Source: Euborellia annulipes (Eukaryota > Arthropoda > Insecta > Dermaptera > Anisolabididae). From it: a stretch of DNA of 64,000 nucleotides. Below, in pieces: positions 1 to 11,937 of the stretch. The stretch is taken from contig JAKCPI010005146.1 in the NCBI GenBank assembly GCA_023213315.1, positions 62,001 to 126,000 on the forward strand, in the 5' to 3' direction. Under the pieces are notes generated by a model, which was not told the origin of the DNA, did not search any database, and saw nothing but the letters and a program-made list of their open reading frames with translations. Every line of letters starts with the position of its first letter. Position 1 is the stretch's first letter. The position numbers were made by a program, and so were the translations under genes.

Positions 1-8
1 CACCCCTA

Positions 9-55
9 TTGCTCTGAAGATGGCCCTAACCAGGACCGAAACGTCAACATTGAGG
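9..55 (+). ncRNA. Hammerhead-like motif, partly decayed
   Basis: CTGAAGA (14-20), T, a GG.CC hairpin with one mismatch, GAAAC (38-42), GTC (43-45). Outer pairing is imperfect. It is at the window edge, so the rest of its element is not visible. Confidence 0.4.
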
Positions 56-148
56 GAAAAATAAACGGAATTCTCCTGCTATTACATCAATTAACAGCTA
101 TAAAAACTTTCAATACTAAATAGGTGCTATAATATGTCGAAACAAAAA

Positions 149-237
149 AAAAAATGGTGTGACAGCACAGTGCATGACTTTCGATTACCGAAGGTAAGAG
201 AAATTTGTGTTCTGTGCGTTAATCACACCAGATTTTT
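149..237. mobile_element. Family A terminal hairpin fragment
   Basis: TGGTGTGACAGCACAG (155 onward) pairs imperfectly with TTCTGTGCGTTAATCACACCA (to 230), enclosing the palindrome ATTACCGAAGGTAAG. This is the 5' hairpin of family A without the body. Confidence 0.6.
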
Positions 238-240
238 TTA

Positions 241-900
241 ATGATCGATTATTTTTTAAAGAAAATAATCTGAAAACAATCGATTAATCGATAAAGTAAA
301 AATAAATATCCAATTATACATTACTCATTAATCACTTAATAAAGAGAGAATTGTCTCTGTCTCTATTTGTCCACGTATTTCAATGGTCAAATGTTTCTAC
401 AATTGAAAAGAAGATAATAAATTTGACCTGAAACGTTTCATATTGAAACAGAAATGTCTTTTATTGCCAGCTCCTGTCTACTTAGCCTAGGTTAAAGAGA
501 ATAAATTTTCTTGACGTTGTGTTTTTATAAATTAACTTCAGCCCTTCACTCTTTTTTAAGATTGTTCAACAAAAATAAGAATATTAGAGATTTTCTTCGG
601 GGGAAAAAAAAAGAGAGAAAAAGAAAAAATACTTGGCTCAAGAAAAAAAAAAAAAGCAACTCTGGTTTTTCTTATTCGTTAAAAATGAGCGGAATTCCGT
701 ATTTCAAAAAGCGGAAACTATTCCGGATGATGGGGAAAAGGTGACATGTCCGCAATAACATTGAGAGAGTTATTAACAATAACCTTTTTTGATAAAGAAA
801 GTATTTGTATTTGGAGAAAAATTTTCTTTTAATGGGATCGTTATTTATTATATTGAATATTTCTAAAATAATATACAAGGATTATTACTTATTTTTTAAT
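241..900. other. No recognisable feature
   Basis: AT-rich sequence with A-runs (600-660). A 77-codon lysine-rich open frame at 511-744 is low-complexity and not called. Confidence 0.5.
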
Positions 901-904
901 AAAC

Positions 905-1075
905 CAACACCTGTCTGCAGTACAGTGGTGGATACCACTTGTGCTAGAGGTCATGGGTTCGCTTACCGTCTAAATCTTTTCCAAATTACATTGGTTAGCA
1001 ATTAATTTATAAAAATAGGGACGGGGTCGTTTATATGCTGAAAAAGACGGTAAATAAATATCGTTGTTGCGAATG
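905..1075 (+). mobile_element. tRNA-derived SINE, diverged
   Basis: A pol III A-box-like AGTACAGTGGTGG near 919-931 and B box GGTTCGCTTACC (956-967). The tail (GGGGTCG, then GCTGAAAAAGACG at about 1036-1048) matches the tail of the SINE copies at 12458, 20262 and 23940. Confidence 0.6.
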
Positions 1076-1113
1076 TGTTGATGAAATTTTAATTTTAATT
1101 TATTCTCGTCTCC

Positions 1114-1154
1114 GGCTCTGAAGATGGCCTAGACCAGTGGCCGAAACGTCAGCC
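1114..1154 (+). ncRNA. Hammerhead-ribozyme-like motif (type I)
   Basis: CTGAAGA (1118-1124), one extra T, a perfect GGCC/GGCC hairpin, GAAAC (1143-1147), GTC (1148-1150). Outer helix GGCT (1114-1117) with AGCC (1151-1154). This matches the order helix I, CUGANGA, helix II, GAAA, helix III, NUH, helix I. Departures: the extra base before helix II and an almost loopless helix III. Activity is untested. Confidence 0.55.
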
Positions 1155-1160
1155 ATTACC

Positions 1161-1700
1161 TTCGGTAATCGAAAGTTGTGTTCTGTGCTTGTCACCCCAG
1201 ATTTTTCGTGTCGCGATATATTAGAATTCAAGATGTACAATTTATAAACAGAGAAAAATATTTATATTTTGTTACCATGGCAACCATTTCTCTTATCTTT
1301 CCTATGAAGAGTAAAGTGGTCTTCAGAAGATTTCAATGAGAATATGCATTTTAAAGAGCATGTAAAAAATAATTGATTTTTGAATTTTAATCAAAATCCT
1401 TGGAGCGAATTTTGAGAAAATCGAAAAAAACTGAAAAAGTGCATCAGTAAAGTACTAGTACTTTTTGGCCGATTTCGTTCAAAAGCTTCTTGTCAGGTGC
1501 CAGAGAGGTGCCTAACTTAAATATAAAATTTCAACCTCCTAGCTCAATTCCTTCATGCTTTAAATTGAACCCAGACACACAGACAGACAGACCATGTCAA
1601 AAAAACCACTTTTTTGGATTCAGGGGACCTCAAAACGTGTATATCCATCAAAATCTCGACACCGAATTTTTGACATGAATCCAATACTTTCCCTATTTAT
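1161..1700 (+). mobile_element. Family A element, 5'-deleted
   Basis: Holds the end of the 5' hairpin (CACCCCAGATTTTT, 1185-1198), the GTTACCATGGCAAC box (1271-1284), the AAAGTACTAGTACTTT palindrome near 1448 and the 3' segment ending near CCAATACTTTC. The ~300-bp section after the hairpin in the 14-15 kb copies is missing. Confidence 0.75.
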
Positions 1701-2697
1701 TTGTTTTTTCGTAAATTTGAAGTGCAATATCTTAATTTGAAACTTATTTAAAAAAATTAAAATATAGGCCTATACAATAAAGTGCTGGCCAAAAAGTTTC
1801 GGTAGAAAAAAAGACTTTATTTATTTATCTAATACTAATAAGATATTTTTAAAATACAAAAATACATTTCATTTGAATAAAATTCGGATAGAATTATTAT
1901 TAAAAAAAAAAAAGCTTCATGAAAGTAATTTATGTTTTATATGTTACAAACAGACAGATTTTGTTTTTTATTTAATTTAATAGTAGGCTATAGATTAAAA
2001 TTTAATAATACTTTTTATTAGAAACAAATTTTAAAAAATAAATAAATTATTTTCATTCCCCTTTTAAAGAAAGAATAAATCTTTTATAATAATCTTTTTA
2101 TTCATTGATTTTTAATTATTATTCTGATGATTTACCTTTTCTATAAATATATTCTGATAGCTTTTTAATTAAAAGAAGTTGAATTTTTGCCATTTACCGG
2201 CTCTAAGCCAATGAGTGTCCAACCTAATAGGAAGAGTGGGGGTTTGGAGCTGGAGATCGAGTCTATGCGTTTTTTGCAATATATTCAATAGGCGAATCCA
2301 AATATTTTGTATGTTCAAAATTTTAATTATTTATTTCCCTCAGCAGATGCATCATGGCGTAAGTGGTTTATTTCACGCATTTCTCCTCAAAAAAAATTGA
2401 ATTTCTTCTATATTTTAAGGTTTCAGTTCACTAATGAGTAATATAATGATATTAATTCTTTATTTAAATATGAGTAATGCATAATTGCTTCATAAAAATT
2501 ATGTGAACGTAATAATTGCTAGCAAAGAATATTACAAAAAAATACATAATCAGTTGATGATCCTAATTTGTCCCCCCCCTGCCCGGAGCCAAATTCCTTA
2601 GCTCATGGATAAGAGATAAAAATTGAAATTAGAAAAAAATTAAAATTAAAAATTTTTAGTTTAATAAAACAACATTCAAAGACTATTAATTAATTAA
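1701..2697. other. No recognisable feature
   Basis: AT-rich sequence without repeat structure or coding frame that I could identify. Confidence 0.5.
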
Positions 2698-2769
2698 AGT
2701 CCTATACATCATCCATACCATTAGAATAGGTCTTGGATTCAACAAATATGAAGAATTGATTGCTGATGG
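2698..2769. repeat. Repeat pair, copy 1 (copy 2 at 3687-3771)
   Basis: The block around ACATCATCCATACCATTAGA to TTGATTGCT occurs here and again about 1 kb downstream, where the copy is longer. The first copy was later split by the MITE at 2770. Confidence 0.65.
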
Positions 2770-2954
2770 CAGGGCAGGAACTAGGAGATTTTTTTAGGAG
2801 GGGGCAAAATTTAATTTGCCGCCCCCCTCTTTAAAATTTTCTATACAAAATTCATATCATTTTACCTTTTTTTTAGTAAATCTTTAATTGCCGCCACCTG
2901 ATATCTGCCGCCTGGGGCACATGCCCCCACTGCCCCCCCCTAGATCCGGCCCTG
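2770..2954. mobile_element. hAT-type MITE
   Basis: Begins CAGGGCAGGAACTAGG, ends GATCCGGCCCTG, and is flanked by an exact 8-bp direct repeat GCTGATGG (2762-2769 and 2955-2962). Eight-base duplications are the hallmark of hAT transposases. G-rich and C-rich sections inside the termini. Confidence 0.85.
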
Positions 2955-3122
2955 GCTGATGGATTGATTAAAGACTACATTCAACCACTATTATTTTTAT
3001 TTAGTATTAATAAGTAAGTTTGCAAAAGTGCAAGAAGAGAGAAAATTTTTTGAAAAATAAAGGTAAATATTAATAAATAAAATTTTTTATTAAACTGTTC
3101 AGAGCCAAACCTAACTTTTTTT

Positions 3123-3305
3123 TAACATGAGTTTTTTTTTTTGTTGGTAGGCTAAGCGCCCCATGGCCCCCGGAAATAGAACCCAGGATCTTCGGCTCTT
3201 CTGATGCCCCACCACACCGATGCCCCGGAAGAGCTGGATATCCTGGGCTCAATTCTAAAGACCCATGGAGCGCTTGGGCCACCAATAAAAAAAACACTCA
3301 TGTTA
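3123..3305. mobile_element. TIR MITE (TAACATGAG ends)
   Basis: Left TAACATGAGTTTT..TTGTTGGTAG and right end TTGG..CACCAATAAAA..ACTCATGTTA are inverted repeats of about 45 bp. The GC-rich centre includes AGAACCCAGGATC and TCCTGGGCTCAATT, also inverted. A fragment of the same terminus is at 44879-44912. Confidence 0.7.
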
Positions 3306-3686
3306 AATATTTCTGACTAGTTTGGTCCAAATCGAGGTATTTATTGAATATCTTATTGAAATGTATAGATCTCAAAAAATATTAATTTTTTTTTAGGACA
3401 GGAACCAGAACTAATAAACTAAAAGTGAGTTTAGAGTAAGATTTGATGTGTTTAGTTATATCAGACTTTTAGCAATGATGAAAAAATCTTTGTCTTTTGC
3501 TCTATGAATTTAAATTCATTTTCAAAGTATGAATACGGAAACAAATCACACAGTTTATCTTACAATCTTTTCTCTCTTCAACAAATCAAAGCACTCCAAT
3601 TATAAAAGACATGAATGTTTATAAATAACGTACCTATGTTTTTAAAAAATATCAACAATCGTTTTATTTCCGCACTCAGTACACCG

Positions 3687-3771
3687 TCTTATACATCATC
3701 CATACCATTAGAATAGGTTCCTGAGATCTCTTGTCTTGGATTCCAAATTATGGAGAAGAATTGATTGCTTT
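3687..3771. repeat. Repeat pair, copy 2
   Basis: Second copy of the block at 2698, with an extra GAGATCTCTTGT-like segment. No open frame. Confidence 0.65.
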
Positions 3772-4244
3772 AAATCAGACCTACTCAATCGGATGGGCTT
3801 AGGTCTTAAATGAGGATCTCCGCGAATGTAGAGAAACTCAATGATAAACCATCTCAGAAAAAAATTTTATCCCCCACCTCTTCTATTCTGGAAACGAACG
3901 AAAGAAGCGTTTTCTGAGGGGGAGGAAGGTTTGAGCTCTTAGAAACCCTCTCTAATCTCTAATATACGGCCCTGACTAAAGGCATAGACAGAACAGCTGT
4001 AATTTTTCTTATTTTCTATTTTTTTCATTTTCACTCAGCCGAGACTACCTGACCCTTCCTTTTAGTCCTATTTGTGTTTGTATGTGTGTGTGGGCTGAAG
4101 AGAAAAAGAGTGGGGAAGCAATGGGCGGGAGGGGTTCCTTTTGTATCCGCTGCGACGGTGTTAATCGAAGATTTTGTCATTTATCAAAAAATTTTGAACA
4201 AAAAAAAAGACGAGGAAAAACGTTTCCGCTCTTCACTAAGCAAA

Positions 4245-4900
4245 AATGTTAAAATTTAACACATTCGTAATGAACGTAACAAATTGCTACTCTTGAAAGT
4301 AAAGAATTTAACACCAAAGCGTTAAGATTTAAATAAAAAATGTTAAAAATTAATGTTATATAAAGGTAGGGATTTGGTCCAGATCTGAGAAATGTCCGGA
4401 ATATGGACCGAAAAAGTGACAAAATTAAGGAATTTTACTTCAGAATATAATGTAACTACTTATATATTAATATGTTATCTACTGTATGTAAATATTTCTT
4501 AGAATTTAAGTGATAAAAGGCTTAATTATAATAAATTTGTAATTTATTAACCGCATAATACTTATTTTTAAATTTAAAAAGCTTATAAATCAAGCTATGT
4601 TTGATAATATTTTTTTAAAAACGCAGATTTCAGTGCCTAATTTTCGAAAATGTTTCTATACCTCCCGGAAGTCGTCTGTCCGGATCTGGCCTCAATAAAT
4701 TATGGTAAGCCTTATTTAACGTAACAAACATGGCGTCTTTAACCAAAAAGTGAGGTTATTTGACAACAGAGATGGAATAAATTCATTTGATCGTAGAGAA
4801 ACGAGCGGAATAATATTTTATTAATCGAAGAACTTTACTTTTCAACACCCAATTTAAAAAGTTAAATTTTAACGCCTGTTTTTAGAGAACTCTATGACAC
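4245..4900. mobile_element. Old CAGGTC-family copy interrupted by another TIR element
   Basis: 4245-4365 and 4693-4900 match the CAGGTC element (GTTAAAATTTAAC, CATGGCGTC..AAAAAGT.AGGTTAT, TTAACGCCTGTTTTTAGAGA). Between them, 4375-4692 begins GGTCCAGATC and ends GATCTGGCC, so it is probably a nested insertion. Both are well diverged. Confidence 0.5.
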
Positions 4901-6090
4901 CGTCATTTGACAGGAATGGGAGGTTTCCTATTTCACATTCCTTGTAGCAAGTATGCAAGTCATGTTTATTTTGAGGTTAAGTTTATATCAACAAATGTTT
5001 CTTTATTAATAAAATTTAAATAAAGAAAACAATTCAAAGAGATTAAATAAATTTCCAAAGGGCCTAGGACCCACAAAGAGAAATATTATTGGGGTCATAT
5101 GTGTATATTTTAAAGTTTTTGTTCATTGCAAAAAAAAATCTTGATATTTCATCTAAATTTTTATCCCAGTCATTTCAATTCAAAACACTATACAAAAATT
5201 TTTTCGTTCTGTTTTATTGAATTCAACTAAAATTAATTAAATCTATTGATATCTACTTCTTGATTTCAACTTATTTTTTTTATAATAGAATTCTTTGAGT
5301 TTGTTATAATCACTTTTGTTTATTCGATGAAAATATTCTAACTCATTTTTTATCCTAAATACCTGATTCATCTTTATTAAATTAATTCTGCTCTAATTCT
5401 ATAAACAAATGGCAATTGAAATATTTGATGTGACATGAATTGCAATAATTTCATCAATAAATTAGCCGAGGGGTGATTTTTTTTTTTTAATAAACATCAC
5501 TTTACAAATTTTTTTCTTCTCTACCGTCAGTAAATCGTTTTTTTTTTTTTTTTTTTTTTAATAATCAAATAAATAAAAACTCAATGAATATTAAAAAAAA
5601 AAAATTAATAATAGTTCCGTATATTAATTGATAACTTAAAAATTTTAAATTGTCCGTTAAAGTAGATTTCCGTTTGAGAGGGAGGGATTTTGTCCCTGAG
5701 GAACATTCCACTCCCCTTCAAACACTTAGTAAAATATTTTTTTCTATAAGGCAAAATAAGAATTATATAAAAATTTAAATTGAACAAAAAAAAAAAATGA
5801 GCAATATTTTTTTTTGTTTTTTGGGGGGGTTCAATCACCCACCTGAATACCCTTAAACTTAAGAGCAAATAGTTCGTGGCCTATAAATTTGTATCTCAAA
5901 TAGCTTAAGCGTTTTAAGGAATTTTTTTTTTTAATGAATTAAATTCTTAAATTTAAACTCGCTTATCCAGGAACATTTCAAGTTTCTTTGCACATCTCTA
6001 GAACCTTGTTTTAAAATAAAATAATTACTGCGGTTGAGCTTGATATTTATTGAAAGAATTTGATCAGGTATGGCACAAAATAATTTTTTT
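4901..6090. other. No recognisable feature
   Basis: AT-rich with poly-T runs (5478-5490, 5539-5560). An 87-codon frame on the minus strand (5605-5868) has no domain features. Confidence 0.5.
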
Positions 6091-6099
6091 TTTTTTTTG

Positions 6100-6510
6100 T
6101 GACTAAAAGAATTAGATTTTCGGTTTAACTGCAGTTACAAATAAACCATGCATTCTTGCAATAGATGGCAGGCTAGTCTAACAGCCGATATAGTATTAGC
6201 CTATATCTGGCCTATAATTATATATTTTTATGCTTTTATAAAAGATACATAATATATAATAACATTTATAATGTATTTATTGTTAAAAGATCAATGAAAA
6301 TCAACCAAATGCATTAAATATTATTAGCTACCTTTCTGACATCTCTTGGCAAATTTTTGAATTTACTTGATATTTGGGCATACTTTTAATGACACACAAC
6401 GCCATCTTAGCGGGAAAAACATGCGTAACCACTTCGCTCCCGTAGCCCCTTAAACCGAAAATCAAATTCTTTTACTAATGATAACAACTGTGAAAGCCTA
6501 AACTACAAAA
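6100..6510. repeat. Foldback-like repeat, family M copy 1
   Basis: AGAATTAGATTTTCGGTTTA (6108-6127) is inverted at 6451-6474 (TAAACCGAAAATCAAATTCT). The flank TAATGATAACAACTGTGAAA is shared with 56990-57015. Confidence 0.55.
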
Positions 6511-7870
6511 TATAATAATCTTTTTTTTTTTTTTAAGAAATTCAAAATAAGTTTTTATTAGGAAAATTTTAAATTTTTTTTTTAATCTAAAAATGAAGAA
6601 ATTATTATTATTTATCATATAGTAATTGAATAATTTAGGAAAAATTATTTTAAAAAAATATCGGAAAATTGCCCAATAACGAACGAACTATCACAGCCCA
6701 ATAGATTGGTTAAAGCTAGCAGGAAATCAACGCAAAAACATCCCAACAGCTTTGGTTACTGCTTCTCCTTAATAGAAAAAAAGCACGATATATGTTCTTT
6801 AAAGGTATGCGAATATGGAAAAAAATCTATTGATCCGATATTATAGGAAACATCGATTATTTAAATGGAAATCAATAATATTATGGTCGTTTTAACTTAT
6901 TTTCCATTTATAATTGATTTATAATTCCAAAATTAATGAGTGGTCAATCCGTTTCCCTCCCCTAACTACACAGATAGTATTTTATTAAACCAAATGATAA
7001 CAAGTTTGAAAGTTGGAATTTCAAAATACCTATCGGATATTATTCATTTTAAAATTAGAGTTTATTTGACAGACATGCTTTCTGGAATTTATAGACTTAC
7101 TTTATTTCCTATCTCCAACTCCTCCTATATTTATTTCTAATCCTACAAAGAAAAAAAGCCACACTATTATCAATTGATTCTGAATAAAATATTAAGACTA
7201 AAGTTTTATAAATAAAATTATTGTTGTGTTGAATGTCTTAATAGAATGGAAGAAATTAGGAAGTGAGCATGTGTTGCAAACGAAGCGAGAATGCATCGCC
7301 TCCTCATCAGTGTCACTTCTTATTAGTACCCTTAGTATTCCCCTGGGACGCTACAAGGGACATGCACAATTCCAAGGGTGTAGAAAGGAATGAGGGTGGT
7401 CCAGACATCTCTCTTTTCCTATAAAAATGACTACTTGTTAGAAAAGGAAACTTTTAATAAACCTTTGGACAAAAAAAAAAAGAAAGTCACGGTCGGGTGA
7501 GGTTATTTATTTGTATTGAATTTTTTGTTGTGAGGAAAAAAAAATTAATAAGCCATATTAAAAAAAAAAAAATAAGATATTGAAAACGCATGGGGTTTAT
7601 GTGATAATCTTGCAAATAATATTTTCAATATAAGAAGAAGAATGTTCTTCAATTAAATTGCACCCTTATACGAATATGACATTGAATAATTCTAAATGAG
7701 AAATTTCATTTAGGCATTTATTAAAATATTAATATACCTGGTATACTATTTTTCTATGAATTAAACAAAGTTATATATCTATTCGAGGGCCCTGCAAGTG
7801 GGCGATTGGCCTGATCGCCAACCCCCTAAGGCCGCCACTGCCCTTGGGTTTTTAAAGTATTTAGGGAGGT
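6511..7870. other. No recognisable feature
   Basis: AT-rich sequence; 7260-7440 is somewhat less AT-rich but shows no repeat or long frame. Confidence 0.45.
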
Positions 7871-7879
7871 TGCTGGGAG

Positions 7880-8239
7880 CAGTGGCGTATTCAGGGGGGC
7901 CCAGGGGGCCGGGCCCCCCCCAAAGCCTTCTCCAAAACAAAAAAATACCTAATGTTTTCCCTAATGATTTTTTTTTTTAAATAATAATTTTATTAACTCT
8001 TATAAATTCTAAAAACTAACAAAAAACTTATAAATAATTGAAAAAATCTCTAATATTTACGAATTTTGTATTAAAATTATTTTTTATTTCAAGAAAAAAA
8101 TTTTTTTTTATTTGTTTTTTATTTATAATTATTATATTATCTAAAAAAAATTTCTCCACTTGAAGTTTCTTGGAAAAGAGGGAGGGGGGTTAATAAAAAT
8201 TTGGGCCCCCCCCAAGCAGAAATCCTGGCTACGCTACTG
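7880..8239. mobile_element. hAT-type MITE
   Basis: Starts CAGTGGCGTATTCAGG, ends TGGCTACGCTACTG, with an exact 8-bp duplication GCTGGGAG (7872-7879 and 8240-8247). Long G/C runs (GGGGGGCCCAGG, CCCCCCCCAAAG) lie just inside both ends. It landed at the edge of a family D element. Confidence 0.9.
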
Positions 8240-8580
8240 GCTGGGAGTTTTTAATTATAGACCACATTTGATATTAATTATTTATTAAAAATATAAATTC
8301 TGTATAACGTTTCGACTGCTTATTCTGGAGTCGTTTTCAAGTAATGCGCACTGGCTCAGACTCAAGCGAACTAACCCATAAGGGACCCATGCGTGAAGTT
8401 AGTAACATTTTATATGCAATGAGATGTGTAAAAATGTGTATAACATCATTGCACATTGCTACCAGCTTCACGTAGGTGTCCCTTAGAGGTTAGTTCACTG
8501 GAGACGGAGCAAGTGCACAGTACTTGAAAACTACTGCAGAATAAGTCGTCAAACAGTATTTATCATTACTATATATAAAG
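8240..8580. mobile_element. Family D foldback element, copy 1
   Basis: Starts GGGAGTTTTTAATTATAG, and contains TAACGTTTCGACTGCTTATT and, inverted, CTGCAGAATAAGTCGTC near 8534. The two halves are diverged inverted copies around GTTCACTGGAGACGGAGC and its complement. Related copies: 9432, 44652, 52181. Confidence 0.7.
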
Positions 8581-8784
8581 CGCTAGACACTGACTTCCGT
8601 GACTGTTTACCACTCTCTCTCGCCTCTCGCTGATTCGCCAGAATTAGAGAAAGTGGAATCAGCGAGGGAAATTTAAAACTTTAAGAAAGTGAGGGAAATT
8701 TAAAACATTAAAATTTTGCAATTGCTCGCCTAAGGCTATCTTGAAAGGTATTTATCCTAAATACATAAATAGAAAAAAATTAGG

Positions 8785-8880
8785 CATTAGCGGGAGTCGA
8801 ACCCACATTTAAGGCCTTGTGAGTATTTTTGTTTTCTGCCACCAGGCGAGTAGTGGGTTCGAATCTTAAAAGCGCCAAAA
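8785..8880. repeat. Inverted pair of tRNA-like heads
   Basis: Minus-strand B box at 8792-8804 (GGGTTCGACTCCC when complemented) and plus-strand GTGGGTTCGAATC at 8853-8865, sharing GCCTGGTGGCAGAAAAC between them. They resemble SINE heads. Neither folds into an intact tRNA that I can see. Confidence 0.45.
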
Positions 8881-9431
8881 TTTTTATTTTTACGATTTTA
8901 AGGTAAAATAACTAATTGACTTATTTTTTTATCGGTCATTTAATAATAAGATAACAAAAGAAAAGATCGCCGGGGATGATATTATAGTTTACGGAACTTT
9001 GTGAATTAAATAAATAAATAGATAGATTTTTTTGATTGATGAGACTCCATTGTGCGATGGATGATATAGCTAATAAGATGAAGGTAGAAAGGAGCTAAGA
9101 GCTAACTTGATCTTGAAGGTCAACCTATCAAGATTTGGATATTGTTTTCTCTCTCACTTTTAGTGTTCAACACTCTTGGTCATAAAATCTAAATGAAATA
9201 TCATATAAAATATTAACTTTCTCTCTGGGGCTTCTTTTTAAGTCTCTTTTGGATAATCTTGAATTATTTGCTTCTTTAACCAATTCTTTTCAGCTGGCAA
9301 CACAAAACTTGAGATACTGCTCTTGCTTCTAAAATTATTAATTTAGTAAAAATTTGTTTCTTGTGAAAAAATGAAATTCGGAGAAGTTGAAATATAGATA
9401 TTTTTAAGGATGTGGATGTGTAGATGGCGCT

Positions 9432-9613
9432 AACGTCATTGCACATTGCTACTAACTTCACGTAGGTGTCCCTTAGAGGTTAGTTCACTTGAGTCGGAGC
9501 AAATGCACAGTATTTGAAAACGACTGCAGAATAAGCAGTCGAAACGTTGTGCAATATTTATATTTTTAATAAATAGTTATTACAAATTTGGTCTATAATT
9601 AAAAACTCCCATA
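9432..9613 (+). mobile_element. Family D half element, copy 2
   Basis: Runs from CATTGCACATTGCTAC through GACTGCAGAATAAGCAGTCG and GAAACGTTGTGCAATA to AAAAACTCCCAT. The CTGC/GCAG hairpin before GAAACGTT corresponds to helix II of the hammerhead-like motif, but the upstream box reads TTGAAAA. Confidence 0.7.
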
Positions 9614-9719
9614 ATAATAATAATACAAACCACAAAAGCTTTACTAAACTGCTTGAAAATATTGAGAAATAATATCTTTTTTTTAGTCGTCGGTTTATTT
9701 ATTTATTTATTTTTGCACC

Positions 9720-9800
9720 GCTAATTAATAATACAAAAAAATGTTGATAACTACAATAAAATACGTTTTAGTAACTATTTCTGCAGTCATTATCAGGTGA
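9720..9800. mobile_element. Family O foldback fragment
   Basis: AATACAAAAAAATGTTGATA, ACTACAATAAAATACG and TATTTCTGCAGTCATTATC match the element at 32944-33124. Confidence 0.5.
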
Positions 9801-9984
9801 TAATTAGACACTCGTTAATAAATGTTTTAGTGAAACTAAAAAAATAAACAGGTTTAATGACGAAAATGGCCATTGTACCTTCGTCCTCTGGATCTTCACC
9901 AGAGTGTTTCTCCTGAACCTCCCATAGAGTAGATGGAAGTCTTTCAGGCTCTCTCATATATGTATGGTACCCAATTACTGAATT

Positions 9985-10040
9985 CATAATTGATGAGGTA
10001 CGCAACTGGGATTCGAACCTGCAAGGGGTTCCAGGGGATG
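9985..10040 (-). repeat. tRNA-like B box, SINE remnant
   Basis: Complement of 10008-10020 reads AGGTTCGAATCCC, a consensus pol III B box. No A box at the right distance is convincing. Confidence 0.3.
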
Positions 10041-10726
10041 AAGGAGTGCAGCTTGCTGGTCGATATATAAAAGAAGACGCTTCCAATTTCTGAGTCATCT
10101 TAAATAGTTTGTCCATTTAAAAATTCCGGGAGCAAATCGAATCCCCTATTGGAAAAGTTTAAGAGGGAGGTGTCAGCGATGGCGGTTCTCCCTAAGGGAA
10201 AGAGGGTTTGGGAGATTCCCCCACCCTTACTCTGAATCAGCAGCCGCAATTTCTAAAATGAAATTCCCTGACTTACATCGTATCAGCCATGTCTAATGCG
10301 CAAATTGTTCTAATTAGAAATCACAGGGAATTAATTATAGGTTGGTTATGGTGCTTGTGAGCAAATAGCAGACTGACTAAAAAAATAAATAAAAAAGTGA
10401 TCTTGTAAAGCACAACACAAATGCATGGAGGAAATCTGTAAAGTCTCTTCGATTCGTTAATACAGGTGTCAAGTTAATAAGCTAACACAAGTTTCGTTCC
10501 ATTTTAAGAGAATTGTTTTACTTCGTCCTTTTTCATCTCCTTCTCGGATAAAAAAAAAAAAAATATCGGAACAAGTGTCAAGAGAAGAAGAATTTCTTGC
10601 TTTATATCAAAGAAAAATAATTTTTTTTAATTTCTTTTGGAATACGTCAGCATAAAATTTAATATAAATCAGAATACAATAAAAAAAGAATGGCTTTTCT
10701 TGAGTACTCTACAAATGAGCGATTAT

Positions 10727-11150
10727 CTTATACTAAAATTGTAGATCTGTATCGATTGTACTTTTAGAGTAAATACGTCAAGCTAATAAGTTTTTTTTAA
10801 AAAATTAAAATTAGTAATTTTTATTTTGTCATATGATGAATTACATTATTTTGAAAAGTTTTTTTATTCATTTTACTTTTTTTCGAAAAATTAATAGTTT
10901 TTGAGATAATCAACGAACGTTCCGGTCAATTAAAAAAAAAAAAATAGTTGACTATCTCAAAATATTTTCGAAAAAAAGTAAAAGTATAAAAACTTTTCAA
11001 AATAGTTTAATTTATTATTATTATTAAAACAAAATGACAAAAAAAATTACAAATTACAAAATTTTTGAAAAAAACTTATTAGGTAAAATACAACTTCCTG
11101 TTGATGTATTAACTCTAAAAGTTGATACAGATCTATAATTTTAGTGTAAG
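10727..11150. repeat. Foldback element, 420 bp
   Basis: CTTATACTAAAATTGTAGAT (10727) returns inverted as ATCTATAATTTTAGTGTAAG (to 11150). The arms stay complementary through TTTTAGAGT, CAAGCTAATAAG.., TTTTGAAAAGTTTTT to an A-rich centre near 10935. Arms are diverged by point changes and small indels. Confidence 0.8.
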
Positions 11151-11929
11151 AATCTGGCTGCTAGAGTTTTAAGTAATTGTAACCACACTCACAGACATAA
11201 TTCAAAAAATATTTATTTTGGACACAGTGAAACGTCAAAATCTTTTGACGACTAGAATAAATTTTCTACGAGAAAGTAAAAATGAAACAGGAGTAGCAAA
11301 GGGTCTCCTCGAAGAAAAAATAAATAATAATTAAAACAAAACTTTAATGAAATTTCTAATAATTGTAAAAAAAGAAGTTCCTTAAAGAAATGTTCGGTAA
11401 ATTTTATGGTCGTCATTCACTAGTGAGCGATACAATTGATATTTAATACAAATTTTTCTTGGTTTTTTCCTCTTTAAGACGAGAAAAGAGGAAATACTGA
11501 AAAAATGTCCAATTGCTATTTTTACAAACTCTTTTGTCGAGTGTTAAAATCTGTCTATTTTTATACGAAGAAAATAATTAGTTTTTGAGAAATTTGGTGA
11601 ATGTCAGCCGCCATTTTGGACCTCCTCCTCCCCATAACTTGTGCCCTGCACGCCTGAGTGCCTTTTACCATCCCGAATCTAATTCCGTAGGTTCTAACGA
11701 AGGGAATGAATGACACTCCAATTATACTTGTATCATCAACGATCCCACGGATGAACATTTGTTACCGAACTAATACTAAATGTCTAAACTTGGCTAGGAG
11801 GAGTAATTCCAGTTTTTCTCGACGAGGTCTTTTTCAAATTATCCATTTTTACTTTTTGTCTTATTGAATCCTCAAAAATTCTATTTTATATACTTTATTA
11901 GATGAATCATTGTCATTTAACAATAGGAA
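11151..11929. other. No recognisable feature
   Basis: 11580-11770 is less AT-rich but shows only short frames. Confidence 0.45.
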
Positions 11930-11937
11930 TTTCCGGA

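Noticed and set aside
8785..8880. Possible functional tRNA genes
   Set aside because: B boxes are good, but acceptor, D-arm and anticodon stems do not form; better explained as SINE heads.
9793..10116. 107-codon minus-strand frame
   Set aside because: Overlaps a tRNA-like B box and shows no family signature; tested as a plexin exon and found unlike one.
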